The translations under genes were made by a program, and so were the position numbers. A DNA stretch of 64,000 bases from Cryptomeria japonica (taxonomy: Eukaryota > Streptophyta > Pinopsida > Cupressales > Cupressaceae). This document shows, one piece after another, positions 21,909 to 33,567 of this stretch. The stretch is from NCBI RefSeq assembly GCF_030272615.1, contig NC_081413.1, positions 21,828,501 through 21,892,500 on the forward strand, given 5' to 3'. Numbering within the stretch: the stretch's first letter is position 1; each line of letters opens with the position of its first letter. The notes beneath the pieces are model-generated. The model was not told the DNA's origin. It did no database searches and saw only the letters and a program-made list of their open reading frames with translations.

Positions 21909-23504
21909 TGGTGTAGGATCACCCTTATAAGGTCTTCCTCCATTTGGATTTTGTTGGGATTTTGCTTCTTTAAGAAGCCATGTAAATGTAATAAGAGCCA
22001 AGAGCTCATTGGTCTTGTTTAGGTCCTAGATTAGGTCCTAGGTTCACAAGTCTAGGTTGCGTTTTCTTTTCGAGTGGAGGGTATGTGTGCCCATTGATGA
22101 GTTTTGGGTTCTTTTAGCATGGTTGTGTCCATAGGATAGCCCAATGTAGGCCTAAAAGTCAAGAAAAGCATCACTGCAAAAGTTGCTCAAAAGTTGCAAA
22201 AAATTGCATGACAACTTTTCAAAGTTGTCATGCAACTTTTCCACCTAATAGGTCATAAATTTAGCTTGGAATGGAGAACCCTAACCTTGGCACAAAAACT
22301 GAGGCAAAGACATTATATATGGTTGCAAAACCTAAAATGAGGGTTGGATGTCAGATTATACGGCCAAAGGAAAAAGACCTTGACTGTGACTGTGTTTTTG
22401 GTTGCCAGTCGGCACAAATGGAGCAATCAAGGATGTTAATGGATTGTTCTAGAACCTAAATTGTATTGGAAGTCTTGTTTAGTGTTGACACATTCATTTT
22501 GAGCACTTAGATTAAGTGTTTTTTCCAATTTTTGTGTGTGTTTGTAAATACTTTACAAATTTCTTCTTTACTGTCCAGTTTTGGACTGTTTTGTGTAAAT
22601 GGGTTGACAACTCCTATCCCCATTGTGGAAACACCATGAAACCATGGGGAATAGGATTTAATTTCCTGTATAGTATCTCAGAGGAAGAAGGGCCCTTGAA
22701 GATGTAGGAAAGCCTTTCAAAGACCCACTCCTAGGCGAGACTAGACTGTGCCCGGCTAGGAAGGGTTGAGGTTGCAGAGGTTCATGAGAACAAGGAAGGA
22801 CAAGGAAGGAGGAACCCTTTGGATGAGTTGTAGAGGCATGTGTGGAGCATCATTTGTGAGGAGGAGGAGCTTCCACCAATCCAGACAAGGTGGTGAAGAC
22901 ATCAAACCATCATTGTGACCCTGGCAGGCCTAAAAACCCTCATAAAAAACCCTCAAAAACCCCTAAATTCACCTAGGGAAGTGTACGGACACTTGGAGGC
23001 CCTAAACCAGGAAAATATTTGAGCCTTTACCAAATGAATAGCAGTCCCTTTGGAAAGTTTCACAAGTTTGGGCATCGTTTGCAAGAGGGAGCCCTAAAAG
23101 TTCGGAATGGAGGCCTAATTGGGGCACATTCCTTGTAGCCCTATTTTGTAGGAAAGAAGCAAAATAGTGAGATCGGTAACAAGTAGGAAGGTTAAAACCT
23201 CTTGGGGGCACATGAATGGAGGGAGAACTATGTCAAAGACCTATCCTATCCTTGCTAGGACCTGAGAAGGTGTAAGAAGAGTTAAACCCTTATTAGCCTA
23301 TGTGAGGGTTTTTGAAGCTTGTGAGTAGGTGAGACCTTAGGAGAACAATCACATGTTGTTGGTGGGTGGATTGGGAAAGGTTAGGGGATTCCACAAGAAA
23401 GGGAAGTCCTAGAGACCCTAGGGTGTGGTTGGAACACTTGGTGATCCAAGGAGAGGATTAAAGAGCATAGACTAGGCTAGTCTATCCCATACCCATTCCC
23501 ATCA
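21909..23504 (+). mobile_element. Chromovirus 3' LTR
   Basis: TGGTGTAGGATCACCC ... CATTCCCATCA, near-identical in order to 15664-17210 and followed by the TTTTC duplication. It contains the full 49-bp block missing from the 5' copy. Confidence 0.95.
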
Positions 23505-23579
23505 TTTTCCACGTAAATCTGTGTGTTATACGCTATTATTCTTCTTTGCAAAATTTTTGCACTTTTTATTTTTCTCACA
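23505..23579 (+). mobile_element. Copia element 1, 5' LTR, last part
   Basis: TSD copy TTTTC (23505-23509), then CACGTAAATCTGTGTGTTAT..., matching 28096-28166 of the 3' LTR and ending CTCACA. Confidence 0.92.
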
Positions 23580-23581
23580 AT

Positions 23582-23593
23582 TGGTATCAAAGC
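23582..23593 (+). promoter_or_regulatory. Primer binding site, copia element 1
   Basis: TGGTATCAAAGC, one mismatch to the initiator-Met tRNA complement, 2 nt after the LTR. Confidence 0.85.
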
Positions 23594-23636
23594 TTAGGTT
23601 ATTTGTGTAGAAGTTGTTTGTTTTTAGATGTGAGCA

Positions 23637-24530
23637 ATGGCTGGAAATAGTGTTACTAGATTTGAGGTACATAAGTTTGATGGTTCAATTTTTTATCTAT
23701 GGAAGCTTAAGATTCAAGCTTTGCTGGTAAAGGATGGATGTGATAGAGGTATTAAACGAGTATCATCAAAACTAGCAAATATGAGCATAGGAGATTGGAA
23801 TACCATGGATAGTGTGGCTAGATTGACAATCCAATTATCTCTACCTATTTCAGTTCTGTTGAATGTTGCAAAGGAGAAATCTGCTCATGACTTGTGGAAT
23901 AAGATTGCAAAGCTATATGAGATGAATTCATTAGCAAACAAAATTCTTTTAAGGAGATAGTTGTATAATTTGCAGATGCATGACAATTCATCTATCAAAG
24001 ATCATCTGAATGATTTCAATACACTGACAAGAAAATTTGGTTTTAGTGGGTGTCAAAAATCAATGAAGAAGATAAGACAACAATATTACTTTGCTCCTTG
24101 CCAGATAGTTGGGATCAATTGGTTATGGCTCTCAGTAATTCTGGACCGAGTGGGAAGCTAGTCTTTGAGGATGTGGCAACTTCTTTAATCTCTGAAGATT
24201 CAAGGTGGAAGACATCTCAAGGATCTTTTTTTAATGAAGCCCTTGTTGCAAGAGGTAGAACTCAAGAAAGAGCAAATACTGAGCATGGACAAACGAGGTC
24301 CAAATCAAAGTGGTAGAAAAGGGTGAAGTGTTGGAACTATGGCAAGAATGGACATGTCAAGAAGAATTGCAGGCTGCCAAAAGAAACCAAGGAGAATCCT
24401 AGTACACCTGCATTTGAGGCAAACACTGCTGAAGTTCAGACACTATTAGAAGATGGAGAGCTATTAACTGCTAATTTGAGAAGTTCTTTACTTCATGTTT
24501 GGATTCTTGATTTTGGTGCTTCTTTCATAT
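23637..24530 (+). pseudogene. Copia element 1 Gag
   Basis: ATG 23637 starts MAGNSVTRFEVHKFDGSIFY followed by LWKLKIQALLVKDG, the usual N-terminus of Tork-type copia Gag. Capsid-like helices follow (HDLWNKIAKLYEMNSLANKI; LNDFNTLTRKF). A zinc knuckle at about 24326-24370 reads CWNYGKNGHVKKNC, with the second Cys replaced by Tyr. A TAG at 23958 and a frameshift near 24050 separate the parts; a TAG at 24314 precedes the knuckle. Confidence 0.8.
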
Positions 24531-25693
24531 GACACCACATAGAGACTGGTTTACTACTTATCAGTATTGTGATGGTGGTGTGGTCTATATGGGAAATGAC
24601 AACCCATGTGAAGCTGTTGGTGAAGGAGAGGTAAGAATCAAGATGTTTGATGGAGTAGTTAGAACTATTTACCATGTTAGGCATGTATCTGGTTTAAAGA
24701 AAAATATACTTTCACTTGGAGTGTTTGATGAACAAGGTTATAGATTCAGTGGTGAAAATAGTTGTCTCAAGCTAACAAAGGGAGTTTTGGTTGTGCTAAA
24801 GGGAGAGAAGATAGGCAATCTCTATAGGTTAGTTGGACAAACATGTAGAGATGGACTCACTATCAACTTGACATCAAAGGCTAGGCCATATGAGTGAACA
24901 AGGTCTCAAGGTACTGCTAGATAGAAATCTTCTCTTAGGTACAAAATCTAAAAATTTAAGTTTTTGTGAACATTGTTTGTTTGGAAAATAGAATAGATTG
25001 AGTTTTTCTAGAAGTACTAGCATAAGAAAAGATGTATTAAATATAATTCATTCAGATACTTGGGAAGCTCCTGTAACATCTATTGGAGGTTCATCATATT
25101 TTGTTTCATTTATAGATGATTATTCCTGTAAGGTGTGGATTTATCTTCTCAAGAAGGAATCTAAAGTGTTTTCTAGTTTTAAGAGATTTAGAGCTCTGGT
25201 AGAGAATCAGAAAGGTAAGACAATAAGATGTCTTAGAACTGATAACAGAGGTGAGTTTTGTTCAGCAAAATTTAATCAATTTTGTAGTGAGTATGGAATT
25301 ACAAGGCAATTGATGGTTTCTAGAACACCACAACAAAATGGTGTTGCTGAAGACATGAAACACACAATCTTGGAGCGAGGTAGATGCATGTTGAGTATTG
25401 CTAGTTTGGAGCAGAAATTTTGGGGTGAGACTCTAAATACAACTTGTTACCAGATCAATAGATCTCCCACTACTACTCTTGATAATAGAATTCTAGAAGA
25501 AATATGGAAAGGTAAACTAGTTGATTACTCATTCCTCCGTATTTTTGGTTGTAATGCTTATGTACATATTCCTAAAGAGAATAGAAATAAGCTGAACAAG
25601 AAGTCCACAAAATGTATTTTTCTTGGCTATGTAGAAGGTATAAAGGGGTACAGATTGTGGGATACTATTGTCCATAGGATTATTGTTAGTTGA
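24490..25693 (+). pseudogene. Copia element 1 protease and integrase
   Basis: The protease motif is WILDFGASF (about 24499), where the usual D-S-G-A-S has Ser changed to Phe. The frame then shifts (24529-24897: VRIKMFDGVVRTI, GLKKNILSLG). Integrase: NIIHSDTWEAP (first Asp, about 25040), LRTDNRGEFCS (second Asp, about 25240), TPQQNGVAEDM (Glu, about 25350). The DDE residues are present. The pre-integrase zinc region (about 24900-24990) is partly out of frame. Confidence 0.8.
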
Positions 25694-27525
25694 GATGCGT
25701 ATTTTAATGAAAAATTCAATGCAAAGAGGTAAAGAACAACAAGGTATGGAAGTTATTCCAGTAGAGGTTGAAAAACATGATGATCATCTAGATGTGCTTG
25801 ATGAAGAACAACCAGATGTAGAGAAAATAGATGAGGATCAACCAGAAGAACAACAAGCAGTTGAGCCACAGGGTGAATCATCACTTGTTTTAAGAAGATC
25901 CAATAGAGTAATCAAACCACCTGTAAGGTATTCTCTTACTTGTAATTTTGTTTATGCATTACTTACTGATGTTGGTGAATTTAGTTCATATCAAGAGGCT
26001 TGGGAAGTTGAATGTGCAAGCAAATGGAGAGTTGCTATGGAAGAGGAGATGGAAGCTCTGCATAAGAACAAAACAGGGGAGCTTGTGCCATTGACTAAGG
26101 GGAGAAAAGATATTGGGAACAAGTGGGTCTTCAAGTTGAAGAGAGATTTAAATGATAATTTGGAGAGATATAAAGCTTGGTTGGTGGCCAAGGGGTATGC
26201 ACTGAAATCTGGTATTGATTTTGATGAAATTTTTTCACATGTTGTATGATTAAGTATTGTTAGAGTTGTTTTAACTCTTGTTGCTATTCTTGATTTGGAG
26301 TTAGAACAATTAGATGTAAAAACAACCTTCCTACATGGTGATCTCTCTAAGGAGATTTAAATGCAACAACCAAAAGGTTTTAAGGAAAGCGGCAATGAGA
26401 ATCTTGTTTACAAGCTGAGAAAATCATTGTATGGTTTGAAACAGGCACCAAGGTGTTGGTACAAGCGGTTTGATTCCTTCATGTTGAGATTGGGTTTTAG
26501 TAGATGTGAGGCTAATCATTATGCTTATTTTCAAAGGTATGGTGATGGTAGTTTTATTATCCTACTACTGTATGTTGATGATATGTTGGTAGAAGGTCCC
26601 AACATGTATAAAATCATCCATTTGAAAACTCAACTTGCTAGGGAATTTGAGATGAAGGACTTAGGCTGTGCAAATCAGATTCTTGGAATGAGGATACATA
26701 GAGATAGAAACAACAGGAAATTATGGTTGTCACAGAAACTTATGTGGAGAAGGTTCTGCAGCGCTTCAATATGCAGACATCACAACCAGGTTTGTAATCC
26801 ATTTCCTGTTCATAGTAAATTGTCTTCTGAACAATGCCCTAGCACAAAAGCAGAGAATACATAGATGTCTCATGTACCATACTCTTCAGCAGTAGGATGT
26901 CTTATGTTCGTCGTGGTGTGCACTAGACCAGACATTGCACAAGCAGTGGGAGTTGTCTGTAGATACATGGCGAATCCTGGTACTGATCATTGGATAATTG
27001 TGAAGTGGATTCTCAGATATTTGAGAGGCACTTTAGATGCTGCTATCCATTACAGTGGGAGTAGTATTCAAGTTAATGGGTATGTGGATGCATATTTTGG
27101 TGGAGACAGAGATAAGAGAAATTCTACAATAAGTTGCATTTTCTCTTTAGCTGGAGGTGTTGTTAGTTGGGTGTCAAAGTTGGAGGAAGTGGTGGCATTG
27201 TCTACTACTGAGGCAGAATATATGATAGCTACACTAGCTAGCAAGGAGGCAATTTGGCTTCATAGACTCTTGGGTGAATTGCAAGTGAAGCAAGATAACA
27301 TGGTACTCCATTGTGACAGTCAAAGTGATTTACACATCACAAAAATCAGCTTACCATTCCAGAACAAAGCATATTGATATAAAATATCACTTTGTTCGTG
27401 AAGTGGTGGAAGGAGGACATATCTCTTTAGCCAAGATTCACACTGATGTAAACCCTACAGATATTATGATGAAACCTATTAGTAGAGAGAAGTTCATTTG
27501 GTGCAAAACTTGTCTTGGTCTGTAG
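25694..27525 (+). pseudogene. Copia element 1 reverse transcriptase and RNase H
   Basis: RT: WRVAMEEEMEALHKNKTGEL, NKWVFKLKRD, KSLYGLKQAPRCWYKRFD, catalytic LLYVDDMLVEG (YVDD at 26571-26582), LGMRIHRDRNNRKLWLSQ. RNase H: VALSTTEAEYMIATLASKEAIWL, LHCDSQSDL, with the first Asp region altered (YVDAYFGGD). Breaks: stop near 26247, TAA 26358, TAG 26862, and a frame change near 27340. The end near 27525 (EKFIWCKTCLGL) is the usual copia pol C-terminus. Confidence 0.85.
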
Positions 27526-27609
27526 ATTATGTGATGATAGGTAGCATTGACAAGGGTCTTTCAGTAGAGGAATTATTCAGAGTTTAAAATTTGACTTCAA
27601 GTGGGAGAA

Positions 27610-28166
27610 TGTTGGAGTGTGAAGTCAATTAGGACTTTGCTTCCATATGTGTTCTACAAGTTATCTTCAATTAGGACTTTGCTCTTGTATGTGTCATACA
27701 TGTAGTTGTGTAAGTTGTACTTACTATATTTAGTAAGTTGTCTCAAACTAGGACTCTGCAACTCAGTTGTGTTGATTTAGTAAATTATTAAGTGATTCAT
27801 AGGAGAATCAAGTTGGACTCTATATTTGTCAACCTTGTAGACAATTGAGAGCCACATATAGGCTTAGTCAATAATATGACTATAGTGGTGGCATTCGAAG
27901 AGTTAGAGGTGGCAAATTTGAGAACTTAACTATTGCATTAAGTTTCTCAAATTTATATATATAGAGAGTAGCTCTTCCTCCTTTGAAATGGAAGGTGGGG
28001 ATGCCTTTGAAATTGTTGTCTGTAATTTTTGAGAATCAATACGAAAGACAAAATTTGCCTGTGGTTTTTTATTCATATGTTTTTACCAAGTTTTTCCATG
28101 TAAATCTGTGTGTTATGTGCTATTGTTCTTCTTTGCGAAATTTCTACACTTGTTATTTTTCTCACA
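27610..28166 (+). mobile_element. Copia element 1, 3' LTR
   Basis: TGTTGGAGTGTGAAG ... CTCACA, 557 bp, preceded by the purine tract AAGTGGGAGAA (27599-27609) and followed by AAATT, the TSD. Directly downstream the host reading frame resumes. Confidence 0.93.
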
Positions 28167-28971
28167 AAATTTACACTAGAAGAATTTTGTATTATAATTG
28201 GGTGTCCGTTTTATGTGAGAGTCTCCATGTTTGTGTTATTAGGTTGCTTGTTTCCTGGGGTAACATGCCCTCTCTCCACTAATTTGTGGAATGATATGGC
28301 TGCACTCATCATAAGTTGTTCTTTAGCTCCCTTCCATATTTCTTATGAAACCCTTTATATTAGTAAACTAGATGTTTATTATGGTTTGAATCAACGTATC
28401 TTGACCATGTGGAACCTTATAATGGTAGTAATATTAGTAATTCTGGTTCTCCTTTTGGTCTCTGCTGCTATGGCTGGTGTTAGTATTTGTAAAACTTTAT
28501 CTCACAAAATACCCACTATATTTTTGGTTCAAAATTTCAATAGCCAGTTTGTATGGGAAAAGGTTGAAGAACGAGAAATTCGGTCATTATTTGTAGCTCA
28601 TACTGCCAATCCTCAATATATAGTAGCCAGATCGATTCTCACCTCATCCATTGCTTTCCTCATTTCCATTTGCAATGGAATTTTGGTTTTCGAAATATTA
28701 CGCTCTACAACTGTAGAGCTAAATGCTGAAACTTTTGTCGACATTTGGTTTGTGCTTCGTTGTGTCGTGATTGTAATGGGATCCATTATAATATACTGGA
28801 GATGCATCACCGCAGCGGTGTTGTACCCAAAAATACTGGGATGGAAATTATCTAGTCTAGCACAATTTTTTCAGATAGAAGATATTTGGAATAGACATTT
28901 TCATGACATTATGGATAGTTTCAGCACCCATAAACAAAATGGTAATAGATCACTAGGATTATTGATGATCA
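28167..28971 (+). pseudogene. Host multi-pass membrane protein, middle segment
   Basis: Begins AAA TTT ACA at the TSD, in phase with the segment ending at 15172, and is open with no stop to 28971. It has at least five hydrophobic segments: CIIIGCPFYVRVSMFVLLGC, MAALIISCSLAPFHI, NLIMVVILVILVLLLVSAAM, LTSSIAFLISICNGILVF and VLRCVVIVMGSIIIYW. It is cut at 28971 by a solo LTR, and the frame resumes at 30623. The open frame visible up to 29045 is misleading, because its last 24 codons are LTR sequence. Function unknown. Confidence 0.65.
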
Positions 28972-30617
28972 TGTTAGAAGTGGTTTCACTCTTAGAGGGG
29001 GTGAATCAGAGTGTGATAAAATTAAAAAAAACTAAAACTCCGTAAACTTGATATAACCTTTAAGTTTTTTCTAACACAATCAAAATTTACATTAGATAAG
29101 AAACAAAGAACTGATGATCAAAGATATTCAATCCTTTCAAGATCTAAGAAGAAAGATTAAGATGCATTGACTAAACAATCTGCATATGCTCTATGTGACA
29201 CATTGTTTTACTACAACTAAGAGAGGAACTAAAAACAAATTCACATGCAATTATCATTGCAGATTTACCAACACTAATTTGCATATAAATGAATGATATT
29301 AAGTATTAGAGCCTGACCAAATGAATGAACATGAAAGATGACAAGATTCACATAAACATTTCACAAGGCACGCATTTCATGAGGGGAAAAACCCTCATGG
29401 GGTATAAAAAACCACTTGTAACCTATCAGCTTTATTCCATCTCAAAACTTCAACTTATCACAATGGTGGAGTCTTTGCTCAACACCTCAAAAATGTTAAC
29501 CATAGTTCACAAAACAAATTCAATGACAAAGTGCTTTGATGGAGTCTGAACTCAACATCTTACAATTTTAAGAACCTGTGAGAAGTTGCTTTCAACACTG
29601 ACCCTACAACTGCATTGTATCTGTGGTTCCAAAATCATGGTTGATGACAACTAATAGGAACAAATCTATGAAAGCTATTTGATCAATTACTATGTTGATC
29701 AAATTTGTTTGACATACTATTGCAGAATTACAAAAGCACTTCTTTAAAAACTTCTTTAAAAAAACCCTCTTACTCTATTTTCAATATTCGACACACAAGA
29801 TACTAACATAGAGCAACTAAAGAACGTATTAAAGACCTTTTCCTTATTCACGCACACACCCTTCTTCCATATTTTCAAATATATATAAGAGCATCTCTTC
29901 TAAAATATGAACTAGAAAACAAATATCTTTCTTTGAAAAAGAAATACTCATAGCTGAAGAGCTGTTATGAAACTACCTTTTCAACCAACTGTCAAAAGAA
30001 ACCTTTTTCATTTAACATTAATTTGAATCTTTGGTTTTGCTTGTAAAACTGAAAGAATACCTGATGATGCCGGCAAAAAGTCAAACAAAACAAACTAAAA
30101 GACCTGTTTGCATCTTTTGCTCGAAGTCCACTTTCTGTGCATGATGACAACAAACCAACTTCTGCTCGACGATCAGTTTCCTGTTCACAATGATGTGTCA
30201 AACCAAACCAACTGCAACAATGAAACAACTATCTGATAGAAGTTGCAAAGCATACATGGCGGCTAGGGTTCGAAAATCATTTCGAAAGAAAGCTAAAGCA
30301 TGATATGTAAGCCCCAAAGTAAATAACAAAGACATTTCAAATTGGGAAAATATCAAGTGCCCAAAGTAAAAGCTGCCCATATGTCAAAAGATATGCCATT
30401 AATCAAGTAGCTCTCGCGAAACCATCTGCCAAGTGGGACAACTCAACCACTACAAAAACGCAATTAATAATTGCCAAGTGTTACAACCAAGTACCCCGTA
30501 GGCAAGTAGTCACTACATAAAGAGCTGCACATAGACCAAGGAGTCAAAGATCCAACCTGTCATCTCAATCACCACATGCCGACATAAAGGACAACAACAA
30601 AAGGTAAGAGACCAACA
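28972..30617 (-). mobile_element. Reverse-oriented solo copia-type LTR in the host gene
   Basis: Flanked by the perfect TSD GATCA (28967-28971 and 30618-30622). On the minus strand it runs TGTTGGTCTCTTACC ... CTCTAAGAGTGAAACC...CTAACA. It contains the CACCCCCTC-type end block (28991-29009) and the shared LTR module (29360-29416). No internal element sequence is present, so it is a solo LTR left by recombination. It is 1646 bp long, inside the Sirevirus LTR size range. No coding sequence is supported within it. Confidence 0.82.
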
Positions 30618-31835
30618 GATCAGAGTGTGTAGTATCATGAGATTTCATAAATTGCTTTATATGCTTCACTATCTTCAGATATTTTCTATCCTTCTGAACA
30701 AAATTTGCTGGTTACTACCACACCTGTTGTTCTCCAACAAATATCTGGCTAAGCTTCTCATGGGTTCAACATATGGTGAATTCTCCAATCTGTCTAGAAG
30801 TAAAAATCAGAAAGAAATTCTGCTGGGGAAGGGCTCAGACTAAGATAGATATTTGACATCATTGGTATTCGTGCAGGGTGAGAATCCTGCTGGGGTGTCG
30901 ATCGCAAAAAGAAAATCAATACAAGAAATAAAGGAAAAGATGGAAAAAGGGGAAGAAGGGGGGAAAAACTGCAATGAGTTGATATCTTTGCTAAAGGACA
31001 GTTCTTCGCCAGATTTCTGTGCTGAAAGATGTGTGAGGCCCCAAATTGTTCTTCGTTCCAGATTGGAGTTAGAATGGGAGTTGGACGTAGAAAGTGAGTT
31101 GGCTGTTGAAAGAGATTTGAATGTCCAGAAGTGTTCTCGAAAGATGACAGTAGTCTCAATAATTGCAGTCATCATTGAACTGTCTTCATTTATTCAGAAT
31201 AAATCTGATGCTGATAATATGGTGGATTTAGTTATGGAAGCTTGCTCTCAAGAATGGAATATAATAGACATATTTGAAATTTCTAATGGTGAAGCAGTTG
31301 AACTCAGTAAGACAGCAAACAATCTCTTCAAAAAACTGCATAAAACACATAAATTGCTTGATTACCATCTTCCAACCAGCCTGTCTGTTGAGATGACTCC
31401 TGCAGCGGACAAGAAAGCCATAGAGAATCTTTTTGAGAAAGGAAAACAAATATCCAATGATTACCAGTCAAAAAAGTGGAGTGAAACAGTAGCAGGTTGC
31501 AGCTTATATAAGCTAGGAGTATACATAAATTATCAGTCTACTAGTGTGGAGGTAATCCTCAATAATCTGCATGGTATGTTGGCAGATATGATAGGATCTT
31601 GCACAGTAAAAGCAGTGGGTGTGATAATGGAGGATTGCAAGAAACAGGCATCTCTGTATGATGAAGAAATATATTAAAAATTGCAAGTGTTGCTGGGAAA
31701 GTAAAGGGTCTCACTGAAAGTTTGGGATGGAAATTAAAATGGAATGTAGACGAAGAGACTCAATCCCTTCAAACAATATTGGCAAGAGGCCAGGTTCCTG
31801 CAATTAAAAAGTATGCAACCTTTCAGATGGGATAG
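30618..31835 (+). pseudogene. Host multi-pass membrane protein, C-terminal segment
   Basis: The frame continues from 28971 at 30623 (codon split A|GA), passes one TAA (30841-30843), and is then open to 31676. A frameshift at about 31674 moves the last 53 codons (31674-31835, ending TAG) to another phase. The product is more soluble than the upstream part. It has a charged stretch (KSIQEIKEKMEKGEEGGKNC), a hydrophobic segment (MTVVSIIAVIIEL) and a C-terminal alpha-helical domain containing GCSLYKLGVYINYQ. Adding all three segments gives about 790 codons. Being intronless, it could be a retrocopy or a naturally single-exon gene. Confidence 0.62.
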
Positions 31836-32693
31836 ATCATTAGGATATTTTATGTATCATAAATTATCATGTACTGCATGTTTAGTTACATTAGCTGATC
31901 TTTTAGTTTAGTGATTGCTTTTTTAATCCATTCTCAATATTCTTCAAGAATTATCTGTAACATGTAGTTTCGCAATGTTAGAATATAATAATTTGTTATT
32001 TCTCCCTACTATCATGAGGAGAAGAGCAGGAAATAACTGTAGTTTTGCATGAAGGTAAAAATAGAATTTGCATGATAGAACAAAATTGCATGAAATCTGC
32101 ATGTTATGAGTATTGGAATGAAAAGCCTCTCTATAGAGAGCCAATATGTAATCATTTTTCTGAAAGAAAGAAGAAGGCTGAAGTTTTCTGTTAGCAATTA
32201 TTGTGTCTTTCCTCTTACAAAAGAGGTATCACTAGGGCAAGGCTGAGACAGTCAATTGGAAGGACATCATGCCCAGCAGTAGGTTTTTAGCTTTTGTTGC
32301 TTGTGTAATTTGAGACAGGAAGTTGTGTAAAGGAAACGTTCGCAGCTATTGGAAGCAGCCTGATGAAGCTGTGTAAACTGGAAGCAGCCTAATGAAGTCA
32401 TCGATATCTGCAGCTTCCCTTCACATTTTTATAATCATCGAAGTTCGAACTATTTTGCCAGCGCTACAAGTGGGGACTGACAGCTATAAAAGCAGAGAAT
32501 GAAAAGAGAGGAAAAGGTTTGTTGTTGCGTTGGAGAGCATAAACAACTCTGGAACATGAGGAGAAGCAAGGGCACAATGGAATGCAGGTGTGGAAGCCCA
32601 TTTAAATAAACAAAGAAGATATGAGTGACCGCATCAGAGATATCTTCCGCGGTCAGTTTTAAACCACACACAGTTATGTCTTGAAAATGTCAG
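31836..32693. other. 3' flank of the host pseudogene
   Basis: No gene. Likely 3' UTR and flank. A short tandem duplication of about 29 bp containing GGAAGCAGCCT-ATGAAG lies at 32350-32400. Confidence 0.45.
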
Positions 32694-32698
32694 AGAAT

Positions 32699-33449
32699 TG
32701 CTGAGGATGACGAGAAACGTACGGTGAACTCAACGTACGGTGGTTGTTCACCATGCGGTGAGACACTGTACGGCCATATGGTGATGTGTTGTGAGACACC
32801 CTATAGCCTATGCAAAGAGTCACCGTGCAGACTATGCAGAGGGACACATCATACAGACTGTGTGGAAAGACCCAGTAGTGTGGCGTACGGACATGCCCTC
32901 ATAGTGTATGAAGGTGTGCGGTGAAGCTGTAGAGCATACAGTGATGTCATACTAGACAGTGATGTTTGTGTAGTAGTATCTACTGTGCGGTGATGACCAC
33001 ACATAGTTCGGTGACTCTCGGATGGAGGAGTGCCAAGGTTGTCAATAACCGTTTCTTGTGTAGTGACAGTTAACGCACCAGGTTTCATAACGGATTGCAG
33101 TGTCTATAAACTGCTACAAGTTTCATTGGAAAAAAAAAATAGTGTGATAGAAATTTGGGTTGATTGTAGCACAATCTGACCCTATGCAAAAAGTCCGTTG
33201 TCAATTGTATGTAAAATTATTTACTTTAATACAAAGAAGAAGCTCGGCTTTTTGGTTTGTGGGGTTTTTCCTGAAAGGGTTTCCATGGTAAAAATCTCTG
33301 TGTATATGTGCATGGTCTTTATATGTGCTCTATTCTTCTACTTAAGTCATCTTAGGATTCAGCAATTTAGGAAGAAGAGAGATATTGTTGCTTACATCTT
33401 CTGCAAATTGGCATTAAGAAAGCGTTTCTGCATCGTAGCTTTCTTTACA
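32699..33449 (+). mobile_element. Copia element 2, 5' LTR
   Basis: Matches 37621-38356. The first 320 bp is crowded with copies of a GCGGTGA-like octamer in both orientations. TATA-like TCTATAAACTGC at about 33103. The shared LTR module lies at 33259-33311. Confidence 0.93.
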
Positions 33450-33451
33450 AG

Positions 33452-33463
33452 TGGTATCAGAGC
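33452..33463 (+). promoter_or_regulatory. Primer binding site, copia element 2
   Basis: TGGTATCAGAGC, an exact match to the initiator-Met tRNA complement, 2 nt after the LTR. Confidence 0.9.
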
Positions 33464-33567
33464 CTGGTCAGTTGTTGTTACCCTTGTTGGGTAGGGTTGG
33501 TTTTTTGTGTCAATTTGTTTTCAGTGGGATTTTGCAAAGCGGTCATCGGTTGTGTCTGAAAATTGAG

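Larger units (their letters stand above)
15664..23504 (+). mobile_element. Ty3/gypsy chromovirus nested in the copia 5' LTR
   Basis: TSD TTTTC is perfect (15659-15663 and 23505-23509). The LTRs are TGGTG...CATCA, 1547 and 1596 bp. The 49-bp difference is one deletion in the 5' copy, corresponding to about 22829-22877 of the 3' copy. A primer site, gag-pol and polypurine tract are present, and a chromodomain follows integrase, which defines chromoviruses. Because it sits inside the copia LTR, it is younger than copia element 1. Gag-protease are in one phase and RT onward in another; several TAG/TGA stops make it inactive. Confidence 0.95.
15173..28166 (+). mobile_element. Copia element 1, complete, split by a chromovirus
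   Basis: LTRs start TGTTGGAGTGTGAAG (15173 and 27610) and end CTCACA (23579 and 28166). After removal of the chromovirus, the LTRs are about 561 and 557 bp. Flanks TAATT (15168-15172) and AAATT (28167-28171) match at 4 of 5 bases. The inner part has a Met-tRNA primer site, gag, protease, integrase before RT, and RNase H, the Ty1/copia order. The gag start (MAGNSVTRFEV..FDGS, LWKLKI) suggests the Tork lineage. It inserted in sense orientation into the host gene and is dead through stops and at least three frame changes. Confidence 0.9.

Noticed and set aside
28110-29045. Complete 311-codon membrane protein gene
   Set aside because: The first codons are copia LTR and the last 24 are solo LTR; only 28167-28971 is host coding.
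28997-30876. Intron with GT..AG ends between the membrane and C-terminal parts
   Set aside because: A TSD-bounded solo LTR explains the gap, and the frame is continuous at 28971/30623, with coding continuing through the supposed intron end.
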